Below are positions 1 through 7,755 of a DNA stretch of 13,269 bases, in pieces. Location: positions 1 through 13,269 of the forward strand of contig NWUY0300027146.1 of NCBI GenBank assembly GCA_004151065.3. Direction: 5' to 3'. The DNA is from Larix sibirica (Eukaryota > Streptophyta > Pinopsida > Pinales > Pinaceae). The notes under the pieces are model-generated. The model saw only the letters and a program-made list of their open reading frames with translations, did no database searches and was not told the DNA's origin. How positions within the stretch are numbered: the stretch's first letter is position 1; every line of letters starts with the position of its first letter. The translations under genes and the position numbers were made by a program.

Positions 1-181
1 ATGCGCAGGTTCTTACCTCTCATCTTACCATCCCTATTCCACTAACTCTTAAATGTTAGTATTGTAATCAATCAAATACACGAGAAAAATAACTTTAATG
101 GTTATTTAAATTAGAGAAACAAAATATATGAATGCACTAATCACTTTTAGCATTTCGAAGGAAAAAATAATAAAAAATGTG

Positions 182-1117
182 GTATGGTCTGTGAAATGCT
201 TAGTGAATGTGAATATGTCCTCATAGGCCATATGTTGCAAAGCTTCTGGATCAAGGATGCGTGGATTTGAAACTATTGTAACGACATACATGCAATATGC
301 ATTTTTTGGGGTGGCAATGTATTTCTTGCACTCCTCTTTCCTTTCTTCAAATGATTTTTTGTACCTTCAATATTATTCTTTATGTGGGCCTTTACTATAG
401 TAAGCACACCATGGATGTTCATCTTTGGTATTTATGTTATAAGAGTCCAAATATTCATGATAAATCCTTATTTTTTCTCCTTTTTCCCTTGAGTGGGGTC
501 TTTTGCTTGCTTGAACCCTTCTTTCCCTCATTGGCTACAAGTGCATGCTCCTTTGAGGTCTTATGTAGACCCATTTGTGAGAGCTTATCTTTATCTTGAA
601 GGAGGGAGGAAACAAATGCATCCAAATTAGGCATATTGTAAAACACTCCAAGAACCAATCTAGTTGAATGAAAATAGGAAACAAACACACTGTAATATGG
701 ATCAATTTGGAGAGAATTGAGAGGACCATTTGTGTGTCCTCCTTCTCGATTTTACACGTCTTGAGATGTAAAATAACTAATTTGAACTTAGTGAAAAAAT
801 ATTGAATAGAGTCAAACTAACTTGGTTTCAAGTTCATTAGTTCCACCTCTAATTGATGGCCCCTTATTTCATCTTATGTTCCAAGGAGGTTGGACACCAT
901 GGTCCAAAGAAAATTTGGAGTCTGCTTGGCTTCACTGTGGTAGAGTAGGTCCATAGCAATAGAATAACAAAGCATCCTGAATGCTTCCTCCTTCTTTTTA
1001 AGTATTTAGAATTTTCAACCACTGAATTTGGTTCTATCTCGGTGTCCATTGCGATCTGGTAGAGCCCCTTCATCCTCAAGAGCATCTCTACTCTTGATTT
1101 CCAATCATAATAGTTGA
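182..1117 (-). pseudogene. Decayed Copia gag and protease
   Basis: The minus-strand reading starts with a gag N-terminus around 1117 (FNYYDWKSRVEMLLRMKGL). It continues after a shift through IAMDLLYHSEAKQTPN and FFTKFKLVILHLKTCK, then after another shift through FHSTRLVLGVFYNMPNLDAF and a lysine-rich linker near 455-510. This is the UBN2/Copia gag pattern. A CCHC knuckle follows at about 365-408; its first C and its H survive, the second C is Y, and the last C is a stop. The retroviral-type protease site follows at about 241-255 as LDPEALQHMAY, where active copies have D-S/T-G-A. Stops include a TAA where a Q is expected before DEIRGHQLE. The stretch 1-181 is only weakly recognisable (SGIGMV near the left edge). 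Confidence 0.8.
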
Positions 1118-1265
1118 AGGGGGTAAAATATATTGAGGAGATAGATCCATGGATGAAAATGAGTTCTTTGATGGATGGAAATGAGCTTATTTAACTTGCA
1201 ATTGAGCTTGATCCCTGGAAGCAACAAAAAAAAAACTAGTATACCAACTATTTAGCACCCGTGCA

Positions 1266-1277
1266 GCTCTAATACCA
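1266..1277 (-). other. Primer binding site for initiator tRNA-Met
   Basis: The minus strand reads TGGTATTAGAGC immediately after the LTR end. The usual plant Copia primer site, complementary to the 3' end of initiator tRNA-Met, is TGGTATCAGAGC, so this copy differs by one C-to-T change. It sets the direction and inner boundary of the element. Confidence 0.85.
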
Positions 1278-1638
1278 TGTAGAATTTGAGCATGTAGATC
1301 TAGATACTAAGAAACATAGCAATACTATGAAAGAGATAATCAATATAAACAATTCATGTAATAAATACATGCTAAACTTTAATCATTACACAAAATAGAG
1401 AAGTCAATAACAAGAGAGAATATTGTATGACATTAACCTTCAATGAATGAAGTAAAAAGTATAAATAGGCAAGAAAATTCAAATAAAGAGAATTTGAATA
1501 GAGCATGGAGGCAATTAGAATTGCTCATTCAATGCATGACATGTTAGTTAGGCTTAATTAGAACCATAATAGCCATGCGCACTCTCTAAGATGAGTTAAC
1601 TAACCCATAACTACCTTAAGTGGATTTAGCTCCCTACA
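1278..1638 (-). repeat. 5' LTR of the minus-strand Copia element
   Basis: This 361-base segment begins TGTAG and ends CTACA on the plus strand, a 5-base terminal inverted repeat with the canonical TG...CA ends. Its inner end abuts the tRNA-Met primer binding site with no gap, which fixes that boundary well. The outer boundary rests on the CTACA end and on a length that is normal for Copia LTRs. A TATA-like box lies inside. The partner LTR is outside the window, so the two cannot be compared for dating. Confidence 0.75.
1460..1467 (-). promoter_or_regulatory. TATA-like box of the Copia LTR
   Basis: On the minus strand the sequence reads TATTTATA within GCCTATTTATACTT, about 170 bases into the LTR. 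It is followed downstream by TTCATTCATTGAAGG, a plausible start region at roughly the usual distance. The motif is nearly palindromic, so strand alone is not proof; the orientation comes from the element. Confidence 0.4.
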
Positions 1639-2766
1639 TGCTAGGAGCAGCCGATTGCATCGGACATAAGGCACATGCAACTAGCTAAAGACACATGCAT
1701 TAGTTGCACATCCCTAAAAAAACTCAAGCAGGGTGCTACTGTCTCATAATAGATCAAATAGAGATGCATGGAGTCCCTGAACGGTGGAGTAATCTCCCTA
1801 GATTCATTGCACAGCTCTAACTTACAATGTGGGACCCTAAAATCAAGTAAAATAAGCCCTAATTGAATGAATTTTCCCTCGCATGCCAAAATAGACTTCA
1901 TGTGTTAACCACAAAGTAGATAGTGATGTTTTAGGACCCTAGAGCTTCGTAGGAAGCTCAAAGTTGATTCAAAGGGCCAAATTGAATGGGATTTGGCCTA
2001 GTAGAGTAATGGGATCATAGCCTAAGTCCCTAGGTAGGAAAATGAAGCTATGGGGAGGGTTATTATGTTCTAACACTTCCAAATATTCATAAATATATGG
2101 AGATAAGATATGAACAGAGTTTGTCTCAATCGAAATAGAATATACCCCATTACCAATGCAGGAGCAATGGATATACATTCTACTATCTCGCTTTGACCAT
2201 TAAACAAGGAATTTGTTAATCGACCCTTTCATATTGATAATTTCATGACAAAATGCATGAAATTATCCATGTGATCTATCATCTTATGTGGAATTGATCT
2301 GGTGTTGTTGTGTAAAAATAATGATCTTGAAAATGTTCCCGCTATAGTGTAGTATTGACTAGATATTTGACCTTGCTCTGGTGTTTACCTTGTTTGATAT
2401 CAGATTCACTTGAGAAACACATAATCGTTTCCAAAAGATCGGGAACAATATCCAAGTGGTAGTTCTTCATTTGGATCAGTGCAACCATGAAAAACATCAA
2501 ATTTGTTATAGGATTAGTACAGTTGTTATAGGATGTGCGATTCCTGTAACAATGGATTAGTAGAATGATATTCAACCTATTTGCATACCAAAAAAATAGG
2601 AAATATGTGAAATAGACAAATTTTAACTTGGGATCCTCCTTGATATGCATACCCTATAACAAATGTGAATAGCGTGGCAAAAAGGGATAAGAATGAGGTA
2701 TATAGTGGAGGAAAAAGGGGTGACTAATAGTGCAGAAGTGTCAAAATGAGGACAAAACAAAAATGC
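1639..2766. other. Unassigned intergenic DNA
   Basis: I recognise no domain here. Open stretches of 60-100 codons occur on the minus strand (1641-1901, 1969-2178, 2342-2650), each in a different context and without a known motif. They could be pieces of an older element into which the Copia copy inserted, or chance openings. A 12-base direct repeat lies at 2503-2534. Confidence 0.4.
2503..2534. repeat. Short direct repeat, 12 bases at 20-base spacing
   Basis: TTGTTATAGGAT occurs at 2503-2514 and again at 2523-2534, giving two tandem units of 20 bases. No flanking element explains it; a small local duplication is the simplest reading. Confidence 0.6.
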
Positions 2767-3260
2767 AATAAATTTTAAAGGGACAGTGAAGAAAAATGAC
2801 CCCATTGCTCCAATAAATTTTAAGTGGATGATATATTTAAATGATAAACTTTAAGTGGTCATTAAAATTTAAATTTCCAATGTGCAATAGGTTTTAAATG
2901 AGCGATGGCCGATAAGTTTTAACTCGGCAATGGACGATAAGGTTTAAATCCCTGATGGACGATAAATTTTAAGTGGTCGTTAACTTTTAAAGGGCCGATT
3001 AAGAGAGATGAGTCCATTGTTCCAATAAAATTTTTATGTGGCTGATAAGTTTCAAATTTCCTATGGCCTATAACTTTTAAAGGGTCAATGAAGAAAGATG
3101 ATTCGATGCTCTAATAAATTTTAAGTGGCAGATAAAATTTAAATTAGAAACGTACAATAAGTTTTAAATTAGCAACGTGCAATAAGTTTTGAATAAGCAA
3201 GATGGAATGTGTTTTAATTTAGTGACATGCGATAAGTTTTAAATCAATGACAATGAAATG
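2767..3260. repeat. Composite tandem array 1 (A, B and C units)
   Basis: About twenty units follow one another, nearly all opening with an ATAANTTTTAA-like core. Three types can be told apart. Type A is about 44 bases (core, then AAAGGGTCAATGAAGAAAG, an ATGA and a CCATTGCTCC-like end), starting near 2767, 2969 and 3071. Type B is about 19 bases (AATAAATTTTAAGTGGCTG) and follows each A. Type C is about 25 bases (ATAAGTTTTAAATTAGCGAT, then a GTGCG-like end) and occurs in runs of one to five. The order is A-B-C-type repeats of differing length, with a few shortened units near 2830. The same family recurs at 11650-12087 in the same orientation. No coding potential is seen. Confidence 0.9.
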
Positions 3261-3525
3261 TAACCTCAATATTTAATCTCAATATTTTGGATATAATGGT
3301 TGACTCAGGGCTCCATTTTGATCATTCTTCATACCATTGGAAATGTATCGATGAGATATACAATGTTGTGGCTATGATTTTTCTTAGACTACCTACTGTC
3401 TGTCTCATATATTGTAGAACAAAAGTGGACCACTTTATTAAAGGTTAAAATGATCAATTTGACTTAAAACCTTATATGGTGCACATAAGCAAAAAGTCTA
3501 ATGAAAGGAACATGCTTCAATCTTA

Positions 3526-4389
3526 TGTGGTCACATGAGACAATGTACTTTATATGCACACATAACCAAGGGACCCACCTTCGCCTTATATATTAAATGT
3601 AAATTTTATATTTAATATACTTCATGAAAATTCGAAAAAGGGGAGTTGGATAGTTGAGAAAAGACAAAAGAGAAACTCAAGAGTTAGGAAGAGGAAACAA
3701 TTCGATGGTGTTTCAAAGAGGTCGTTCAGATTCTAAGGGAGAAAAGTTAAATAGGAGGAAACCAAATGAGAAGGTTCTTTTGGATCTCTAAATTTTTATG
3801 TGCTTTTACTAAAATTTTAATTAGGAAAAGCCAACTTTTGGCCAAGTCATTTTCTGGGAAGCTCTGATTCTTGTGTTTATCTGTTGTGGACTATTCTACT
3901 ACATTTTTCAAGAATCAAGATTGTGTAAGAATGTATCTCACATTGTGGATTATTCTTATGTGTATTTATTGCATTCTTATTTATGTTTTCCTAAAAATGT
4001 TTCTCTAAATTTATCAATATAGAACTGTTAATGATTGTCCAGTGCTAGACTATTATGGGTTTACAACCATTTCCCCATATTCTTGTCTCTATTCTCATCG
4101 AACTAATTCATGGGTTATTGATTGGAGAATGTGTGGTTCTGTGCTTACGTCTTGTAACTATAATCGTGTTCAGACACATGCATTTTCAATTTTAGAGTCG
4201 TTGCATTTCAATCTTTAGTTTAGAAACCATAGACGGTGTACTGGGTCATAGTCAGTAAAACCCAAATCATTAATGGTTGTCAGGACAGAATCATGACATG
4301 TGCTCTATTCCAAACAATGCTTAATCTAATTGTATTTTTATCTGACAGTAACCCCTACTGTTGACCAGGGTCATTTTGACCCATAAACA
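3526..4389 (+). repeat. LTR of Gypsy copy 1
   Basis: The right end is placed at the CA just before AAA and the primer site. The left end is placed at TGTGGTCACATGAGAC, which aligns with TGAAGTCACATGGTGACT at 6238 in copy 2, with further matches (CTTTA, CATAA) just inside. From about 3683 onward the two LTRs match clearly, for example GTAAGAATGTATCTCACATT at 3924 and again near 6745. The length of about 864 bases is ordinary for Gypsy. An AT-rich region near 3586 (CTTATATATTAAAT) could hold the promoter. The left boundary is less sure than the right. Confidence 0.6.
3589..3619. other. AT-rich hairpin in LTR 1
   Basis: TATATTAAAT at 3589-3598 and ATTTAATATA at 3610-3619 form a perfect 10-base inverted repeat with an 11-base loop. 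It lies in the likely U3 part of the LTR. No counterpart is evident in copy 2, and in such AT-rich DNA it may be accidental. Confidence 0.5.
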
Positions 4390-4392
4390 AAA

Positions 4393-4410
4393 TTGGCACT
4401 AGAAGGAGGG
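4393..4410 (+). other. Primer binding site of Gypsy copy 1
   Basis: TTGGCACTAGAAGGAGGG lies three bases after the LTR CA end. The position and the opening TGGCNC are those of a Gypsy primer site; a TGGCGC start is more usual, so the A may be a G-to-A change. I cannot name the tRNA with certainty. The same site is seen at 7216-7233. Confidence 0.6.
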
Positions 4411-4466
4411 TGAATGACAACCTAACCCTTGTGGCGTCATTTTTTCCATATTTGTATTAACAACCC

Positions 4467-4951
4467 ATGGCTCCTTCCCATATCCCTATTTGGGATCATG
4501 TATTTATTCTTCCAAGATCATTGTGTGCTACACCAAATAAAACAATAGATATCTTGTCTAAATTTAAGTTTGGTGGTGAAGGGGAAACCTTTGCATTTAG
4601 GAATCTTAATTACATGTCTAAATTTCAAGCTTATGTAGTTTGCAGGTTGTTTACCCTCACAATGGAAGGACAAGTTCAAGCTTGGAATAAGGTGTTTCCA
4701 CCCAAGTCTATTCATAGATGGAAAAATTCATCGAAGTATTTGTAGCTACACATGAGAATTATAACTATGAAGAATTATGTGCTAAGATTGAGGGAATACA
4801 AAAAAGAAAGAGTGAGTTGGATTATGATTTCATGTCAAAAATAACAAAGATATATTGCAAATTTTGCGAAAGTGATAAACCACCGAAACAAACATTCCTT
4901 GAATGGTATGTATATATCACGGGGGCTTCACTCAATAAACCGCTATCATAG
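4467..4951 (+). pseudogene. Decayed Gypsy gag, copy 1
   Basis: The frame starts at ATG 4467 (MAPSHIPIWDHVF), the same place relative to the primer site as in copy 2. It runs through the retrotransposon gag core CRLFTLTMEGQVQAW and PPKSIHRW. A one-base deletion near 4720 moves it to another frame, where FIEVFVATHENYNYEELC and EGIQKRKSELDYDFMSKITK follow. This matches the capsid-like gag of plant Gypsy elements. Compared with copy 2, about twenty bases are missing near 4620, before CRLFTLT. After PPKQTFLEW (about 4905) the two copies stop matching. The frame ends in TAG at 4949, and no zinc knuckle is visible. Confidence 0.8.
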
Positions 4952-5132
4952 CACGTTCGTTCGTGGCATATGAAACANTGCTTCAAGTCTCTGCATCTAA
5001 AATAATTAAAGATCAAAGCTCAACCAAATTTCAACATTTAGAGGGTGCAAGCCAAGGTATTGTATCCCTAAATATTTGCAGTTGTTGAGATACTAAGTTA
5101 GCTCAAACTGAATCAATCCTTGGATATAAAAC

Positions 5133-6065
5133 ATGAAGGATCACACAATTATCAGGAAGGTTATTGGGATTTGGTCCACTGAAAAGGATTTGATATAAGG
5201 GATAAACACCAAATGGAAACCCATAGGCCATTATGACCTTATCTTGGCTCAAAAGGGTTCTTCACGATTATCTTCACCAATTTGGATGGCCAAGAAATGA
5301 TATTTGATAATGGTCTATATTTATTCGACTCCACATGACTGTATCTCAAGCACTAGGTTGAACACTTTAATATCGACAAAAAAATATTTATCCCACGCCC
5401 CTATTTGGATTTAGTTGTATTCACTCCCACAGGATTTCTGTGAAGAGGAAACCCTAGAGGGCATAGACAACGCCATAGATTCCTTTGTCCAAACCTATGA
5501 AAACACCAAGACAAGCCGCTATACCTTATATGCAAGTATATGTGTGCATATGAATATTTATAAAGATCTATTAGAATCCATAAGCTTGATGTATGAGGAC
5601 AATGAATGGATCGAGTAGTTAGATTACAAGCACATTCCCTTCCATTATCGTCGATGCCATGAACATCTCTTCCGTGACTGTGCCATGAATGTTGCAGTAA
5701 TGAAAGCTAATACAAAAGAATAAAATCATGAAGATGGGTTCAACAAAGTGACAAAAAAAAGAAGAGCACCCAAAAAACATCAAAACCATGAGAAATAGAA
5801 GAAGCCCCAAAATACTAATAATTTTAGAATGCTAATTCAGATCTGATAGATAAACAATGACCTTGCAATGGCAGAGCAAGGCCAGAGACAGAAGAACCAA
5901 GAGGATCCCAAAAACGATTTTCAATCAAAGGATCAAAACAATGATAACAAATCCCCTCAAACTCAAGTTGTTGAAGAGGATGCAAAAATGCAAGAGGAGG
6001 AGGGGGAATACATGGATATGGAGGACCTAGACCTAAAATGCATGGCTCATCACCAATTCATATGA
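5133..6065 (+). pseudogene. LINE (L1-like) ORF1 relic: DUF4283, CCHC knuckle remnant, acidic tail
   Basis: From an ATG at 5133 the frame reads VIGIWSTEKDLI and INTKWKPIGHYDL. It slips to a second frame at about 5246 for GSKGFFTIIFTNLDGQEMIF and VEHFNIDKK, and returns to the first at about 5391 for HAPIWI, a stop, then LYSLPQDF, EETLEGIDNAI, NEWIE, a stop, and DYKHIPF. This is the DUF4283 domain of plant LINE ORF1 proteins. The zinc knuckle after it normally reads C-x2-C-x4-H-x4-C; here the first C is Y and two residues around the H are lost (HYRRCHEHLFRDC, about 5642-5680). A lysine-rich segment and a charged tail (about 5868-6065, ending EEEGEYMDMEDLDL) complete it. No endonuclease or reverse transcriptase (ORF2) follows, which is unusual because LINEs are normally truncated at the 5' end. 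An A-rich run at 6167-6179 may be a tail remnant. Confidence 0.8.
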
Positions 6066-6207
6066 AGATTCAAGATGATCACTTTGCCTTTCAAAGAATA
6101 CATTGGCTCTTATTACGCACTTGTAATTTATTACCTAAATGTCTCCCTTTTTAATACTATTTATAGAAAATTAAAAAAAGGAGCATGAACCACAAGAGGA
6201 TGAACCT

Positions 6208-6215
6208 AGGAGGGG
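6208..6215 (+). other. Possible polypurine tract before LTR 2
   Basis: AGGAGGGG lies 22 bases before the proposed left end of LTR 2, in a purine-rich stretch. If it is the plus-strand primer of copy 1, LTR 2 would also be the 3' LTR of copy 1. The gap to the LTR is larger than expected, so this is weak. Confidence 0.25.
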
Positions 6216-6237
6216 CACCAATAGAGTGTTTATTATA

Positions 6238-7212
6238 TGAAGTCACATGGTGACTCCTCTTTACATAAGTGAAGGAGAATTTTTAAGAGAATATTTGTGG
6301 GATATTTAACTTTATTGAATCCACTTTAATAGGAAGAGCAAAATCAAAAAGGAAGATTGCATTCAAGGTTTAGGGGTAATCATTTAGATAAAGTGAAAAT
6401 TCTAAATGTAATGAAAGTTTCCCCTAAGAGGAAAAAAATGCATCATATGAAGTAAGGAGGAAAATAAATACAACTTGGGAAAGTTAGGGGGAGGTGAAAA
6501 TTTTGGGAAGAGGAAACAATTTGATGGTTACTCACAGAAATCGTCCAACTTTTGAGGGAGCAAAGTTCTATAGGAGGAGATCAAATGAGAAGGGAGATTT
6601 TGGCTCTCTAACCTTTTATGTATTACTATTGCAATGTTAATGAGGAGAAACCAAAATTTTGGCCAAGTCATTTTTTGGGAAGGTATGATTCTTGTGTCTA
6701 TCTGTTGTGGACTATTCTTCATCATTTGCTTAGCATCAGGATTGTGTAAGAATGTATCTCACATTGTGGACTATTCCTATGTGTAGTTGTTGCATTCTTA
6801 TTTCTGTTTTCCTGAAAATGTTTGTCTAAATGTATGAGTACAAAACTGTAAATTATTGTTTAATGTTGTAATATTCTAGGTTTACAACCATTTTCCCATA
6901 TTCTTGTCTCTCCTCAACGATCTAATTCATGGGTTATTGTCAGGAGCGTGTATGGTTCTACGCTTACTCCTTGTGACTATCAATCATGTTTGAACACATG
7001 CATTTTACATTGTAGAGTAGTTGCATTTCATTCTTTGGTTTAGAAAACCATAGACAATGGAGTGGCCTGTAATCGGTAGTACCCAAAATCATCAATGGTT
7101 TGTATGACTAAATTTGGATGGGTGCACTATTCCAAATCGTGCTTAGTTTATCTGGGGCTTTTCATTGGGCGTAACCCCTACCGTTGGTCGGGGTCATTTC
7201 TACACGTCATTA
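6238..7212 (+). repeat. LTR of Gypsy copy 2
   Basis: This is homologous to 3526-4389. The left end TGAAGTCACATGGTGACT contains a perfect 6-base inverted repeat (AGTCAC/GTGACT). Clear matching with LTR 1 runs from about 6505, for example TTTACAACCATT and ATTCATGGGTTATTG. It is about 110 bases longer, mostly between 6280 and 6500, which suggests an insertion there or a deletion in LTR 1. The expected CA end is degraded to TA. Divergence from LTR 1 is high, so the two are not a recent pair. Confidence 0.6.
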
Positions 7213-7215
7213 GAA

Positions 7216-7233
7216 TTGGAACTAGAAGGAGGA
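7216..7233 (+). other. Primer binding site of Gypsy copy 2
   Basis: TTGGAACTAGAAGGAGGA matches the copy 1 site at 16 of 18 positions and lies at the same distance from the LTR end. The change from TGGCAC to TGGAAC would weaken pairing with a tRNA ending in CCA. Confidence 0.55.
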
Positions 7234-7289
7234 TGGATGAAAATATCACCTGTGTGGTGCCATTTTTTTCAGAAATATATTGGCATCCC

Positions 7290-7755
7290 ATGGATTCTCT
7301 CCATATTCCTATGTGGGATTATGTGTTTAGTCTTCCAAGACCATCGCATGCTATCCCAAATAAGACAGTAGATCTCTTGTCTAAAGTTAATTTTGATGGT
7401 GATGGGGAAACCTCTGCATTTAGGCATCTTAATCAATTTAACATTACATGTCAAGATCTTAAGATTGTTTAAGATATTGTAGTTTTTAGGTTGTTTACCC
7501 TCACATTAGAAGGACTAGTTCAGGCTTCGTACAAGGTCTTGGCATCCAATTCTATTCATAGCTAGAAATAGTTCATCAAAGTCTTTGTAGTTGCACATGA
7601 GGATTATAACTATGAAGAGTTATGTGTTGAGATTGAAGGAATTCAAAAAAGGAAGAGTGATTCGAATGATGATTTCATGTAAAGAATTGCACAAATCAAT
7701 TTCAAGTTTCGTTAAAGTGATAAACCCCCAAGACCAACATTCCTTTGAAGAACAA
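7290..7755 (+). pseudogene. Decayed Gypsy gag, copy 2
   Basis: A single frame from ATG 7290 gives MDSLHIPMWDYVFSLP, KTVDLLSKVNFDGDGET, HLNQFNITCQDLKIV, a stop, then FRLFTLTLEGLVQA, NSIHS, two stops in SIHS*K*F, VVAHEDYNYEELCVEIEGI, a stop after DDFM, and SDKPPRPTFL. Unlike copy 1 there is no frameshift up to about 7750, only stops, and the segment lost near 4620 in copy 1 is present. The first stop of the SIHS pair sits where related gags have W. After PTFL the frame slips by one base and continues as the next entry. Confidence 0.8.

Larger units (their letters stand above)
1..1638 (-). mobile_element. Ty1/Copia LTR retrotransposon relic, 5' portion, cut by window edge
   Basis: Read on the minus strand, this holds in order an LTR (1638-1278), a primer binding site directly against it (1277-1266), a short leader, a decayed gag, a CCHC knuckle remnant and an aspartic protease remnant that reaches the left part of the window. 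This order and the initiator tRNA-Met primer site are those of plant Copia elements. Integrase, reverse transcriptase, RNase H and the 3' LTR would lie left of position 1 and cannot be seen. The reading frame has several stops and at least three frameshifts, so the copy is dead. The target-site duplication cannot be tested because the other end is missing; the bases outside the LTR on the right begin TGCTA. Confidence 0.85.
3526..5132 (+). mobile_element. Ty3/Gypsy retrotransposon copy 1, 5' part
   Basis: The segment holds an LTR, a primer binding site and a decayed gag in the plus direction, and is then replaced by an unrelated LINE ORF1 relic. No protease, reverse transcriptase, RNase H or integrase is seen. 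It matches copy 2 (from 6238) along the LTR, the primer site and gag up to about 4890, at an offset of about 2,820 bases and by eye roughly 80% identity, so both belong to one family but are old. The 181 bases from 4952 to 5132 are assigned to neither gag nor LINE and contain one ambiguous base (n at 4978). Confidence 0.75.

Noticed and set aside
297-599. Plus-strand open frame of 100 codons.
   Set aside because: It lies antisense to the Copia gag and has no known motif; the minus strand explains the sequence.
2767-3260. Regular spacing of similar units, considered as a CRISPR array.
   Set aside because: There are no constant repeats with unique spacers. The units are contiguous and vary throughout, and the context is eukaryotic.
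4518-4715. Minus-strand open frame opposite Gypsy gag copy 1; similar openings lie opposite copy 2 (7269-7454) and the LINE relic (5619-5810).
   Set aside because: These are shadows of the plus-strand genes, whose motifs are clear.
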